Shown in pieces: positions 14,810-21,631 of a stretch of 26,593 bases of DNA. Numbering within the stretch: position 1 is the first letter of the stretch; each line of letters begins with the position of its first letter. The notes below the pieces were generated by a model. That model did no database searches and was not told where the DNA came from. It saw only the letters and a list, made by a program, of their open reading frames with translations. This stretch comes from DASVLX01 sp035552275. Its GTDB lineage: Bacteria > Actinomycetota > Actinomycetes > Mycobacteriales > Pseudonocardiaceae. Made by a program: the position numbers and the translations under genes. The stretch lies in NCBI GenBank assembly GCA_035552275.1, contig DASZLR010000075.1, positions 1 through 26,593 on the forward strand. The letters run 5' to 3'.

Positions 14810-15867
14810 CAAGTGATATTTCGCCGCTACGGACGGCTGTTATCGGATTCGGCACCGGCGGCGCCGTCTTCCACGCACCGGTGATCGACGCCGAGCCCAG
14901 GCTATCGCTGTCCGCGATTGTCACGGGCAACCCGACCCGCCGCGCCGCCGCGCTGGCCCGCTATCCGAAGGTGACCGTGCCCACGTCGGTGGCCGATTTG
15001 TGGGAGCACGCCGAGGATATCGATCTGGTCGTGGTCACCACGCCGACTCGGTATCACGCCTCGTTGGCGCGGGCGGCTTTGAGTCGTGGAATACCGGTGG
15101 TCGTGGACAAGCCGTTCACCGTGACGTCGGAACAGGCGGCCGAGCTGGAATCCTTGGCCGCCGCCAGCGGGACGCTGCTCACCGTTTTCCAGAACCGGCG
15201 ATACGACGGCGATTTCCGCACGGTGCGGAAACTGATCGGCGAAGGCGCGCTGGGCGCCGTGCACCGATTCGAGTCCCGGTTCGAGCGGTGGCGGCCGGAA
15301 CCGAAGACCAAGTGGACGGACCAGGGCGATCCCGGCGACGCCGGCGGAATAACCTACGACTTGGGCAGCCATCTCATTGACCAAGCCGTCGCACTCTTCG
15401 GCGCGCCGCTGTCGGTGTACGCCGAAATCAACACCCGCCGAGCCGGCGCGCGTACGGACGACGATTCCTTCATCGCGTTGACGCATCCGGGTGGCGTGCG
15501 GAGCCATTTGTGGATGAGCGCGCTGGCGCCGCACCTCGGACCACGGTTTCGGGTCCTCGGCAACAAAGCCTGCTATGTGAAGCACGGACTGGACCCGCAG
15601 GAAGCGGCGTTGGGTGACGGCGCCATTCCGGGCGGGCCTGGCTGGGGCGCCGAGCCGGAGGACAGCTGGGGATTTCTCAGCTCGGGCGAGGAGACCAGCG
15701 CCGTGCCGACCGAACCCGGCGACTACCCGGCGTACTACCGCGAGGTCGCCGAAGCCGTGTTCACCGGCGGTCCCCCACCGGTGTCCGCCGCCGAAGCCAG
15801 GCAGGTCATCGAGATCATCGAAGCCTGCTACCGCTCCCAGGACCAGGTCACCGTCATCCACTTCTGA
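14806..15867 (+). CDS. Gfo/Idh/MocA family NAD(P)-dependent oxidoreductase
   Basis: A 353-residue oxidoreductase. The Rossmann motif is VIGFGTGGAVFHAP (12-25), and the family catalytic lysine lies in VVVDKPFTV (Lys102). The C-terminal substrate domain includes NRRYDGDFRTV, GITYDLGSHLIDQAVALFG and a late LWMSALAPHLGPRFRVLG. The family oxidises or reduces sugars and cyclitols, with no way to fix the substrate here. It resembles the YdgJ/scyllo-inositol dehydrogenase-like branch in its N-terminus. The ATG has GGAGG 4 bases upstream and overlaps the MFS stop, so the transporter and enzyme are coupled. The 100 bases after its stop hold the 23-bp repeat array of the next gene. Confidence 0.93.
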   Translation: MTSDISPLRTAVIGFGTGGAVFHAPVIDAEPRLSLSAIVTGNPTRRAAALARYPKVTVPTSVADLWEHAEDIDLVVVTTPTRYHASLARAALSRGIPVVVDKPFTVTSEQAAELESLAAASGTLLTVFQNRRYDGDFRTVRKLIGEGALGAVHRFESRFERWRPEPKTKWTDQGDPGDAGGITYDLGSHLIDQAVALFGAPLSVYAEINTRRAGARTDDDSFIALTHPGGVRSHLWMSALAPHLGPRFRVLGNKACYVKHGLDPQEAALGDGAIPGGPGWGAEPEDSWGFLSSGEETSAVPTEPGDYPAYYREVAEAVFTGGPPPVSAAEARQVIEIIEACYRSQDQVTVIHF

Positions 15868-15880
15868 CAGTGGGCTGCGA

Positions 15881-15972
15881 AACGGTAGCGTTCAGATCCT
15901 GCTAACGGTCAAGTAGAACGGCGGCGAACAGTAAAGTAGTGGACCTGCCAATGGTAAAGTAGCGACCGTGCC
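15881..15972 (+). repeat. Four-unit 23-bp direct repeat array ahead of the DUF4143 ATPase
   Basis: Units begin at 15881, 15904, 15927 and 15950, exactly 23 bases apart. Each starts AACGGT or close to it (AACGGT, AACGGT, AACAGT, AATGGT). Units 2 to 4 continue CAAGTAG, AAAGTAG, AAAGTAG, and the unit ends are alike (CCTGCT, CGGCG, CCTGCC, CGTGCC). A shared skeleton is AAcgGTaaaGTaG with CctGCc at the end; unit 1 is the most divergent. The last unit runs into the GTG start at 15968. The regular spacing with a variable middle looks like iterons or an operator array. Repeat and period are seen; function is inferred. Confidence 0.72.
15956..15961 (+). promoter_or_regulatory. Candidate -10 box inside the last repeat
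   Basis: TAAAGT lies 6 bases before the GTG at 15968, which suits a leaderless transcript, and no Shine-Dalgarno sequence is present. The same hexamer occurs one period upstream (15933-15938). A clear -35 is absent, so activation by a protein bound to the upstream repeats is possible. Confidence 0.4.
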
Positions 15973-17242
15973 GGAGTATCTGCCACGGACCGTGGACATG
16001 GAGCTTGACGAGTTGGTGCCCGTCCTACCAGCTATAAGCCTGGATGGGCCGAAAGGTGTCGGCAAGACCTTGACGGCCCAACGCCGAGCCCGAACCACGT
16101 TCGCCATGGACGATTCCGATCAGCGCGAGCTACTGGCCGGCGATCCAGCCAGACTAGATCAATCCCCACCGCCCGTGCTGATCGATGAGTGGCAACGCCA
16201 TCCACCCGTCTGGGACATGGTGCGACGGAGTGTTGACCGGGACTACAGCGGAGGCCGATTCCTGCTCACAGGTAGCGCTACGCCGATCGAAGCGCCGACC
16301 CACTCCGGAGCTGGCAGAATCGTTCGCATTCGGATGCGACCGATGACACTGGCCGAACGTGGCCTGGACACGCCGACGGTAAGTTTGCGTACGCTGCTCG
16401 CTGGTCAACAACAACAACTCGACGGCGAAACGGAAACCGACCTGCAAGTCTATACCGAGGAAATTCTCCGGTCAGGTTTTCCAGCTATTCGATCGCTACC
16501 TCCTCGCGCACGGCGAGTCGAACTCGACAGTTATTTGGCCAATATTGTCGAGCATGAATTTCCAGAACAGGGGCGACTCGTTCGCCGGCCTACAACCTTG
16601 CACGCATGGCTTACCGCTTATGCCGCCGCGACCTCGACCACCGCCTCTTACACCGCCATTCTGGACGCAGCGACTCCGGGCGACACAGACAAGCCATCAA
16701 AACCGACCACGATTGGCTATCGAGACGTACTCAGCCAAATATGGTTGCTCGATCCTGTCCCGGGATGGCTACCAATTGGTAATCACTTCACTCGACTTGC
16801 ACAGAATCAAAAGCACCATCTAGCCGACCCTGCGCTTGCCGCCCGGCTGCTTGGCGCGAGCGAGGAATCGCTACTGTCGGGAAGATCCGTTGGCCCATCA
16901 ATCCCCCGCGACGGCACACTTCTCGGCGCATTGTTTGAATCGCTGGTCGCACTCAGCCTCCGCGTCTACGCTCAAGCAAACGAAGCCAGGATCTACCATC
17001 TGCGCACTCGCAACGGAGACCACGAGATTGACTTCATCATCGAGCGCGATGACCACCGAGTCGTCGCATTGGAAGTCAAGCTCAGCGCGGTTGTCGGCGA
17101 ATCCGACCTCAAGCACCTACATTGGCTGCGAAAACGGCTTGGCGACGATCTTCTCGATGCTGCGGTGATTACCACTGGCCGATACGCGTACCGGCGGCAG
17201 GACGGCATCGCGGTTATCCCAGCGGCCCTGCTGGGTCCATAA
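15968..17242 (+). CDS. AAA_14 / DUF4143 ATPase with nuclease-like C-terminus
   Basis: A 424-residue protein. Walker A is GPKGVGKT (27-34), Walker B is PPVLIDEWQ (68-76), and sensor-like LLTGSAT is at 99-105. The middle (about 160-330) is the DUF4143 region (RVELDSYLANIVEHE, YRDVLSQIWLLDPVPGW, GTLLGALFESLVALSLRVYA). The C-terminus has NGDHEIDFIIER...VVALEVKLS, the D...ExK pattern of the PD-(D/E)XK-like fold in this family. No cellular role is established for it; in Actinobacteria such genes often stand alone. Base composition is visibly poorer in G+C than the neighbours (for example around 16530-16560 and 16720-16760), which points to recent acquisition. The GTG start follows the 23-bp repeats; an in-frame ATG at 15998 is an alternative. 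It converges on the DUF167 gene with 3 bases between. Confidence 0.9.
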   Translation: MPEYLPRTVDMELDELVPVLPAISLDGPKGVGKTLTAQRRARTTFAMDDSDQRELLAGDPARLDQSPPPVLIDEWQRHPPVWDMVRRSVDRDYSGGRFLLTGSATPIEAPTHSGAGRIVRIRMRPMTLAERGLDTPTVSLRTLLAGQQQQLDGETETDLQVYTEEILRSGFPAIRSLPPRARRVELDSYLANIVEHEFPEQGRLVRRPTTLHAWLTAYAAATSTTASYTAILDAATPGDTDKPSKPTTIGYRDVLSQIWLLDPVPGWLPIGNHFTRLAQNQKHHLADPALAARLLGASEESLLSGRSVGPSIPRDGTLLGALFESLVALSLRVYAQANEARIYHLRTRNGDHEIDFIIERDDHRVVALEVKLSAVVGESDLKHLHWLRKRLGDDLLDAAVITTGRYAYRRQDGIAVIPAALLGP

Positions 17243-17245
17243 CGA

Positions 17246-17551
17246 TCAGCCGTCACGGAGTCTGACGACGCGGGCGGCGAGTTCGTCGGCGGACCAGCGC
17301 GACGAGGACACCACGATCACCTTGTCCCGGCCGCGCTCGCCCGCCGAAATCGTCACGTCCTGGCGGCGGATCTCCAACGCCGCCGCCACCGCGCGGCGGA
17401 CGGCCTCGTTCGCCTTGCCGTCCACCGCCGGCGCGGCGACCGCGACGATCAACGCCGGACCGCCCGGCCCAGCCCAACAACCGCCGACGGCCTCCTTCCG
17501 TGCGCCGGGCTTCACCCGCACCGCGAACCGCAGTTCGCCGACTTCGTTCAC
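17246..17551 (-). CDS. DUF167 (YggU-like) family protein
   Basis: A 101-residue protein of the DUF167 family. It shows the signature RFAVRVKPGARKEAVGG, then VAVAAPAVDGKANEAVRRAVAAALEI and VTISAGERGRDKVIVV, which is the compact alpha/beta fold typical of the family. The role is not established. The GTG start overlaps the ileS stop (GTGA), so it is translated from the ileS mRNA. An open frame continues upstream but lies inside ileS in another frame and is not coding. In other bacteria yggU is often found next to yggT; here yggT is 5 kb away in the division cluster. Confidence 0.9.
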   Translation of the reverse strand: MNEVGELRFAVRVKPGARKEAVGGCWAGPGGPALIVAVAAPAVDGKANEAVRRAVAAALEIRRQDVTISAGERGRDKVIVVSSSRWSADELAARVVRLRDG

Positions 17552-20500
17552 ACCTTGGCGACGGCAGTCCTGACCGGGAGGCCGCCGGCCGCGGTGCCCT
17601 CGAACGCGGCGGCCGGAGCGTCGGCGAGCGGGGCCAGGGTGACCGATTCGGCCAGCGTCTCGTGCGCCAGGAACGCCTGGTGCGCGCGGACGGCGGCGAG
17701 CACTTCCTCGGACGCCCAGATGGCGACCGTGATCCGGTCGGACACGTCCAGATCCGCGTCCCGGCGGGCCTGCTGCACCACCCGCACCACGTCTCGGGCC
17801 AGGCCCTCGGCCGCGAGTTTCGGGGTGACCTCGGTGTCCAGGACCACCAACCCGGAACCGTCGGGCAGCGCGGCGGTCGCGGCGGGGTCGGCGGCCACCA
17901 GCCGGCGCTCGTACTCGCCTTCGCGTAGCTCGATTCCCGCCGCCAGCACCGCGCCGGACTCGGTGACCGTCCACTCGCCGCCCTTGACTGCCCGGATCAC
18001 CTTCTGCACGTCGCCACCCAGCCGTGGCCCGGCGGCCCGCGCGTTCACCACCAGTTCGAACCGGCCGTAGCTGTCCACATCGGACGTCAGCTCGACCCGC
18101 TTGACGTTTACCTCGTCGGCGATCAGCTCGCTGAACGGGTCGAGAACGTCAGCATCCGACGCCGCCACGATCAGCGTGGCCAGCGGCAGCCGCACCCGAA
18201 GCTGGTTGGCCTTGCGCAACGACAGCGCCGCCGAGCACACCCGGCGCACCTCGTCCATCGCCGACACCAGCGCCGCGTCCGCCGGCAGCTCGTCGGCGCC
18301 CGGCCAGTCGGTCAGGTGCACGGACCGCTCGCCGGTCAGCCCACGCCATACCGCCTCGGCGGTCAGCGGCAGCAGCGGCGCGACCACCCGGCTGGTCACC
18401 TCCAGCATGGTGTGCAGGGTGTCCACCGCGTCCTGGTCGCCGGCCCAGAACCGGTCCCGGGACCGCCGCACGTACCAGTTCGTCAGCACCTCAAGGAAAT
18501 CCTCGACCAGCGCGCACCCGCCGGCCAGGTCGTAGCCGTCCAGCGCGGCGGTGACCTCGGCCACCAGATCGCGGGTCTTGGCCAGCACATACCGGTCCAG
18601 CACGTGCGCGCTGTCGGTCCGCCAATGTCCTTCCAGCCCGGCCGCGCCCGCGTACAGCGTCAGGAAGTACCACGAGTTCCACAGCGGCAGCACCGCCTGC
18701 CGCACCGACTCGCGGATGCCGCGCTCGGTGACGATCAGGTTGCCGCCACGCAGGATGGGGCTGGACATCAGGAACCAGCGCATCGCGTCCGAGCCGTCTC
18801 GGGCGAACACCTCGTTGACGTCCGGATAGTTGTTGCGGGACTTGGACATCTTCTGTCCGTCGTCGCCCAGCACGATGCCGTGCGCCACGCAGTCGCGGAA
18901 CGCCGGGCGGTCGAACAGCGCCGTGGCCAGCACGTGCAGCTTGTCGAACCAGCCTCGGGTCTGGCCGTTGTACTCCACGATGAAGTCGCCGGGATAGTGG
19001 TTCTCGAACCATTCGGAGTTCTGGAAGGGATAGTGCACCTGGGCGAAGGGCATCGAGCCGGACTCGAACCAGCAGTCCAGGACCTCCGGAACCCGTCGCA
19101 TGGTGGACCTGCCGGTCGGATCGTCCGGGTTCGGCCGGGTCAGCTCATCGATGGCCGGCCGGTGCAGGTCGGTCGGCCGCTTGCCGAAGTCGCGGGCCAG
19201 CTCGTCCAGCGAGCCGTACACGTCCACCCGCGGATGCGCCGGATCATCGGACATCCACACCGGGATCGGCGAGCCCCAGAACCGGTTGCGGGAGATCGAC
19301 CAGTCGTGGGCGTTCGCCAGCCAGTTGCCGAACTGGCCGTCCTTGATGTGCTCGGGAGTCCAGTTGATCTGCTGGTTCAGCTCGACCATCCGGTCCCGGA
19401 CCTTGGTCACCGCGACGAACCAGGACGACACCGCGCACTGGATCAGCGGCGTGTCGCACCGCCAGCAGTGCGGGTACGCGTGCAGGTAGCTCTCCTCGCG
19501 CAACAGCAGACCCCGGGCGCGCAGGTCGCGGATGATCGGCCGGTTCGCCTCGAACACCTGCATCCCGGCGAACGGCGGCACCTCGGCGGTGAACTCGGCG
19601 CGCGAGTTCACCGGCACCACCACCTCGATCCCGGCGGCGTCGGTGACGACCTTGTCGTCCTCACCGAAGGCCGGCGCGATGTGCACGATGCCGGTGCCGT
19701 CCTCTGTGGTCACGTAGTCGGCGGCCAGGATCTGGTGCGCGTTGGCGCGGCCGGCGAAGAAGTCGAACGGCGGGGTGTACGCGCGGCCGACCAGCTCACT
19801 GCCCTTGTGCCGGGCGATGATCGGCGGATTCTCGCCGAGTTCGCGCGCGTAGGCGGCCAACCGGGCCTCGGCCAACAGGTACCGCTCGCCGTCGTGCTCG
19901 ACGGTCACGTAGTCGACGTCCGGGTGCACGGCGGCGGCGAGGTTCGACGGCAGCGTCCACGGTGTGGTCGTCCACACCAGCGCCAGTTCACCGGTGGCCA
20001 GCCGCAGACCGACGGTGACCGACGGGTCCTGCCGGTCCCGGTAGACATCGTCCATTTTGGTCTCGGTGTTGGACAGCGGCGTCTCGCACCGCCAGCAGTA
20101 CCACAGCACCCGGAAGCCCTCGTAGATCAAACCCTTGTCCCACAGGGTTTTGAAGGCCCACATGACGCTTTCCATGTAGTCCAGGTCGAGCGTCTTGTAG
20201 TCGTTGTCGAAGTCGACCCAACGGGCCTGTCGGGTGACGTACTCCCGCCAGTCCTGGGTGTAGCGCAGCACGGAGGTGCGGCAGACCTCGTTGAACGCCT
20301 CGATGCCCAGTTCATCGATCTCGGACTTGTGCTTGATTCCCAGCTGCCGTTCGGCGGCGACCTCGGCGGGCAGGCCGTGGCAGTCCCAACCGAACCGGCG
20401 CTCCACTCGCCGGCCGCGCATGGTCTGGTAGCGCGGCACGACATCCTTGACGTAGCCGGTGAGCAGGTGGCCGTAGTGCGGCAGACCGTTGGCGAACGGC

Positions 20501-20730
20501 GGGCCGTCGTAGAAGACGAACTCGTTGCCGCCGTTCTCCCCCGCCGGCCGGCTCGCCACACTGGCCGGGAACGTCTGGTCGGCCGCCCAGTAGTCGAGCA
20601 CCGCCAACTCAAGCGCGGGGAAGGAGGGCTGGGCCGGCACGCCCTCGGCCGGGTCGGCGGTGCCGCCAGCTCCGAACTGCGCCTTGGGGTAGCTCATGAT
20701 GCGGTCGTGCTCCTCGCGGGTCTTCGCCAT
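17548..20730 (-). CDS. ileS: Isoleucyl-tRNA synthetase, type 2 (eukaryote-like)
   Basis: A 1060-residue class I synthetase that charges tRNA-Ile. The first nucleotide-binding motif is HYGH (85-88) in GLPHYGHLLTG, and the second is KMSKS (627-631). The CP1 editing domain contains VWTTTPWTLPSN, and the C-terminal anticodon-binding region follows NWYVRRSRDRFW. HYGH plus the overall sequence place it with type 2 IleRS, as in mycobacteria and eukaryotes, rather than the HIGH-bearing type 1. Type 2 enzymes are generally insensitive to mupirocin. ATG at 20730 is taken as the start; ATG at 20697 (MSYPKAQF) is an alternative with GAGGAG upstream at long spacing. A T-box leader precedes it, and the DUF167 gene overlaps its end. 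Confidence 0.96.
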   Translation of the reverse strand: MAKTREEHDRIMSYPKAQFGAGGTADPAEGVPAQPSFPALELAVLDYWAADQTFPASVASRPAGENGGNEFVFYDGPPFANGLPHYGHLLTGYVKDVVPRYQTMRGRRVERRFGWDCHGLPAEVAAERQLGIKHKSEIDELGIEAFNEVCRTSVLRYTQDWREYVTRQARWVDFDNDYKTLDLDYMESVMWAFKTLWDKGLIYEGFRVLWYCWRCETPLSNTETKMDDVYRDRQDPSVTVGLRLATGELALVWTTTPWTLPSNLAAAVHPDVDYVTVEHDGERYLLAEARLAAYARELGENPPIIARHKGSELVGRAYTPPFDFFAGRANAHQILAADYVTTEDGTGIVHIAPAFGEDDKVVTDAAGIEVVVPVNSRAEFTAEVPPFAGMQVFEANRPIIRDLRARGLLLREESYLHAYPHCWRCDTPLIQCAVSSWFVAVTKVRDRMVELNQQINWTPEHIKDGQFGNWLANAHDWSISRNRFWGSPIPVWMSDDPAHPRVDVYGSLDELARDFGKRPTDLHRPAIDELTRPNPDDPTGRSTMRRVPEVLDCWFESGSMPFAQVHYPFQNSEWFENHYPGDFIVEYNGQTRGWFDKLHVLATALFDRPAFRDCVAHGIVLGDDGQKMSKSRNNYPDVNEVFARDGSDAMRWFLMSSPILRGGNLIVTERGIRESVRQAVLPLWNSWYFLTLYAGAAGLEGHWRTDSAHVLDRYVLAKTRDLVAEVTAALDGYDLAGGCALVEDFLEVLTNWYVRRSRDRFWAGDQDAVDTLHTMLEVTSRVVAPLLPLTAEAVWRGLTGERSVHLTDWPGADELPADAALVSAMDEVRRVCSAALSLRKANQLRVRLPLATLIVAASDADVLDPFSELIADEVNVKRVELTSDVDSYGRFELVVNARAAGPRLGGDVQKVIRAVKGGEWTVTESGAVLAAGIELREGEYERRLVAADPAATAALPDGSGLVVLDTEVTPKLAAEGLARDVVRVVQQARRDADLDVSDRITVAIWASEEVLAAVRAHQAFLAHETLAESVTLAPLADAPAAAFEGTAAGGLPVRTAVAKV

Positions 20731-20938
20731 CGTCGTTATCCGACGGGGACGACACGCCCTTCGGCGTCCCGCGGTACCACCCCGCTTGCCCGGCTCGACG
20801 CGCTTCCGCGCATCGACTCGCGCCACTCAACACCGGCTGTGACGGGCCGGTCCCGTCCGGTTCTACTAGGGCGGCGGCGACATGACCGCACCCGTTCTTC
20901 CGGAGGCTCCCCGGTGATGGCCGGATCAGCGCCTTGGT
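20731..20938 (-). promoter_or_regulatory. T-box leader of ileS (translational type)
   Basis: On the minus strand the T-box sequence GGGTGGTACCGCGG is at 20769-20782. Upstream lies a short Stem I with CCATCACCGGGGAGCCTCC followed by GGAAGAACGG. An ATC triplet (20916-20918) fits the isoleucine specifier, though another ATC is at 20924-20926. This matches the ultrashort Stem I layout known for actinobacterial ileS T-boxes. After the T-box, GGGACGCC with GGCGTGTCGTCCC forms a hairpin without a U-tract, so control is more likely by ribosome access than by termination. Uncharged tRNA-Ile should raise expression. Confidence 0.88.
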
Positions 20939-20944
20939 CTGTCC

Positions 20945-20950
20945 AGTTTA
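20945..20950 (-). promoter_or_regulatory. Candidate -10 box of the ileS leader transcript
   Basis: TAAACT on the minus strand lies just ahead of the T-box leader, in the 35-base space after the stop of the upstream membrane protein gene. A convincing -35 at the usual spacing is absent: TTGATT is too close and TTGCCG slightly too far. Confidence 0.35.
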
Positions 20951-20984
20951 CCCGGTGCCGACAATCAAGCCGGCAACCGAGTTG

Positions 20985-21527
20985 TCAGTCGGTAGCCGAC
21001 TCGTCAGCCGGTGGCGAGTCGGGTGTGCCCCGGCGCTGCTCCCGCTCGCGGGCGGCCAGCCTGCGGTCCGGCGCGCACACCGCGCACGGGGTGAACCCGA
21101 GTTCCCTTGCCTCGCGCAGCGGCAGCGGCAACGACGTCCGGTCGCCGAGCCAGGAGCAGCGGACGAGGTGGTAACGCGGGTGCTCGTCGAGCACCCGCAC
21201 TTCCACGTCCAACTCGGACACCACCAGCAGATCGGCGGCATCGGTGTCCTCTTCCGCCGGCTCGGCCGACCGATCAGGCGTCCCGGGCTCGCCGGGCTCG
21301 GCGTCGAGTTCGGCGGCCAGCCGGGCATCAGCGCCCGCGACCGCGGCTTCCTCGGCCTGTCGGGTCGCCCGGCGGTGCCGACGGGCTTCAAGGACCAGCA
21401 CGACCGCCGCGACCCCGCTCACTCCGACCGACACCCAGGCGAGCATCGGCAGCACACCGAGCACACCAACGATCAGCGCGGCCATGGCCAACACGATCAG
21501 CAACAACGCCAGCAAGAGAAGCATCAC
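20985..21527 (-). CDS. Small membrane protein with conserved cysteine motif, function unknown
   Basis: A 180-residue protein. Two hydrophobic segments occupy about 1-25 and 28-48 (MLLLLALLLIVLAMAALIVG, then LAWVSVGVSGVAAVVLVLE), then a basic and acidic linker (50-95). A compact soluble part follows with RVLDEHPRYHLVRCSWL, RTSLPLPLREARELGFTPCAVCAPDR. The C...PCAVC arrangement after ARELGFTPC resembles the Ada-type metal-binding surroundings (GFRPCKRC), so zinc binding is conceivable. The first codon is GTG at 21527 or ATG at 21524. GATAAT (21533-21538) ends 8 bases before the ATG, so the ATG at 21524 may be leaderless. It lies between wag31 and ileS and is common in that place in Actinobacteria. 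I do not recognise a named family. Confidence 0.8.
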   Translation of the reverse strand: MMLLLLALLLIVLAMAALIVGVLGVLPMLAWVSVGVSGVAAVVLVLEARRHRRATRQAEEAAVAGADARLAAELDAEPGEPGTPDRSAEPAEEDTDAADLLVVSELDVEVRVLDEHPRYHLVRCSWLGDRTSLPLPLREARELGFTPCAVCAPDRRLAAREREQRRGTPDSPPADESATD

Positions 21528-21536
21528 GCGGCATTA

Positions 21537-21578
21537 TCGTCGGCCGGCCGCCCTGACGGCAGCGCGACCGGCCGACGA
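21537..21578 (-). terminator. Stem-loop after wag31
   Basis: TCGTCGGCCGG (21537-21547) and CCGGCCGACGA (21568-21578) form a perfect 11-bp stem with a 20-base loop, 43 bases beyond the wag31 stop. There is no U-tract, as often in actinobacterial terminators. The left arm overlaps the -10-like GATAAT of the next gene. Confidence 0.6.
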
Positions 21579-21605
21579 CTGTCCGATCGACCTACTCCAG
21601 CACTG

Positions 21606-21631
21606 ATCAGCCCGCTTAGGTCAGCCCGCTT
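21606..21631. repeat. 11-bp direct repeat over the wag31 stop codon
   Basis: TCAGCCCGCTT occurs at 21606-21616 and 21621-21631, 15 bases apart. The second copy contains the wag31 stop codon, so the unit looks like a small tandem duplication of the gene's end. Confidence 0.6.

Noticed and set aside
12164..14812. 882-residue open frame on the minus strand
   Set aside because: It runs antisense to the MFS gene and out of frame through the antiporter, has low-complexity Arg/Gln/Gly/His composition, and shows no domain. It is a GC-rich shadow.
15881..15972. CRISPR array
   Set aside because: The period is only 23 bases with no separate spacers of normal length, units are degenerate, and no cas gene is nearby.
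17552..17974. N-terminal extension of the DUF167 protein
   Set aside because: It overlaps ileS in another frame with low-complexity Gly/Arg; the family start is at the GTG overlapping the ileS stop.
18316..21174. 952-residue plus-strand open frame
   Set aside because: It is antisense to ileS and its T-box leader, with biased residue use and no recognisable motif.
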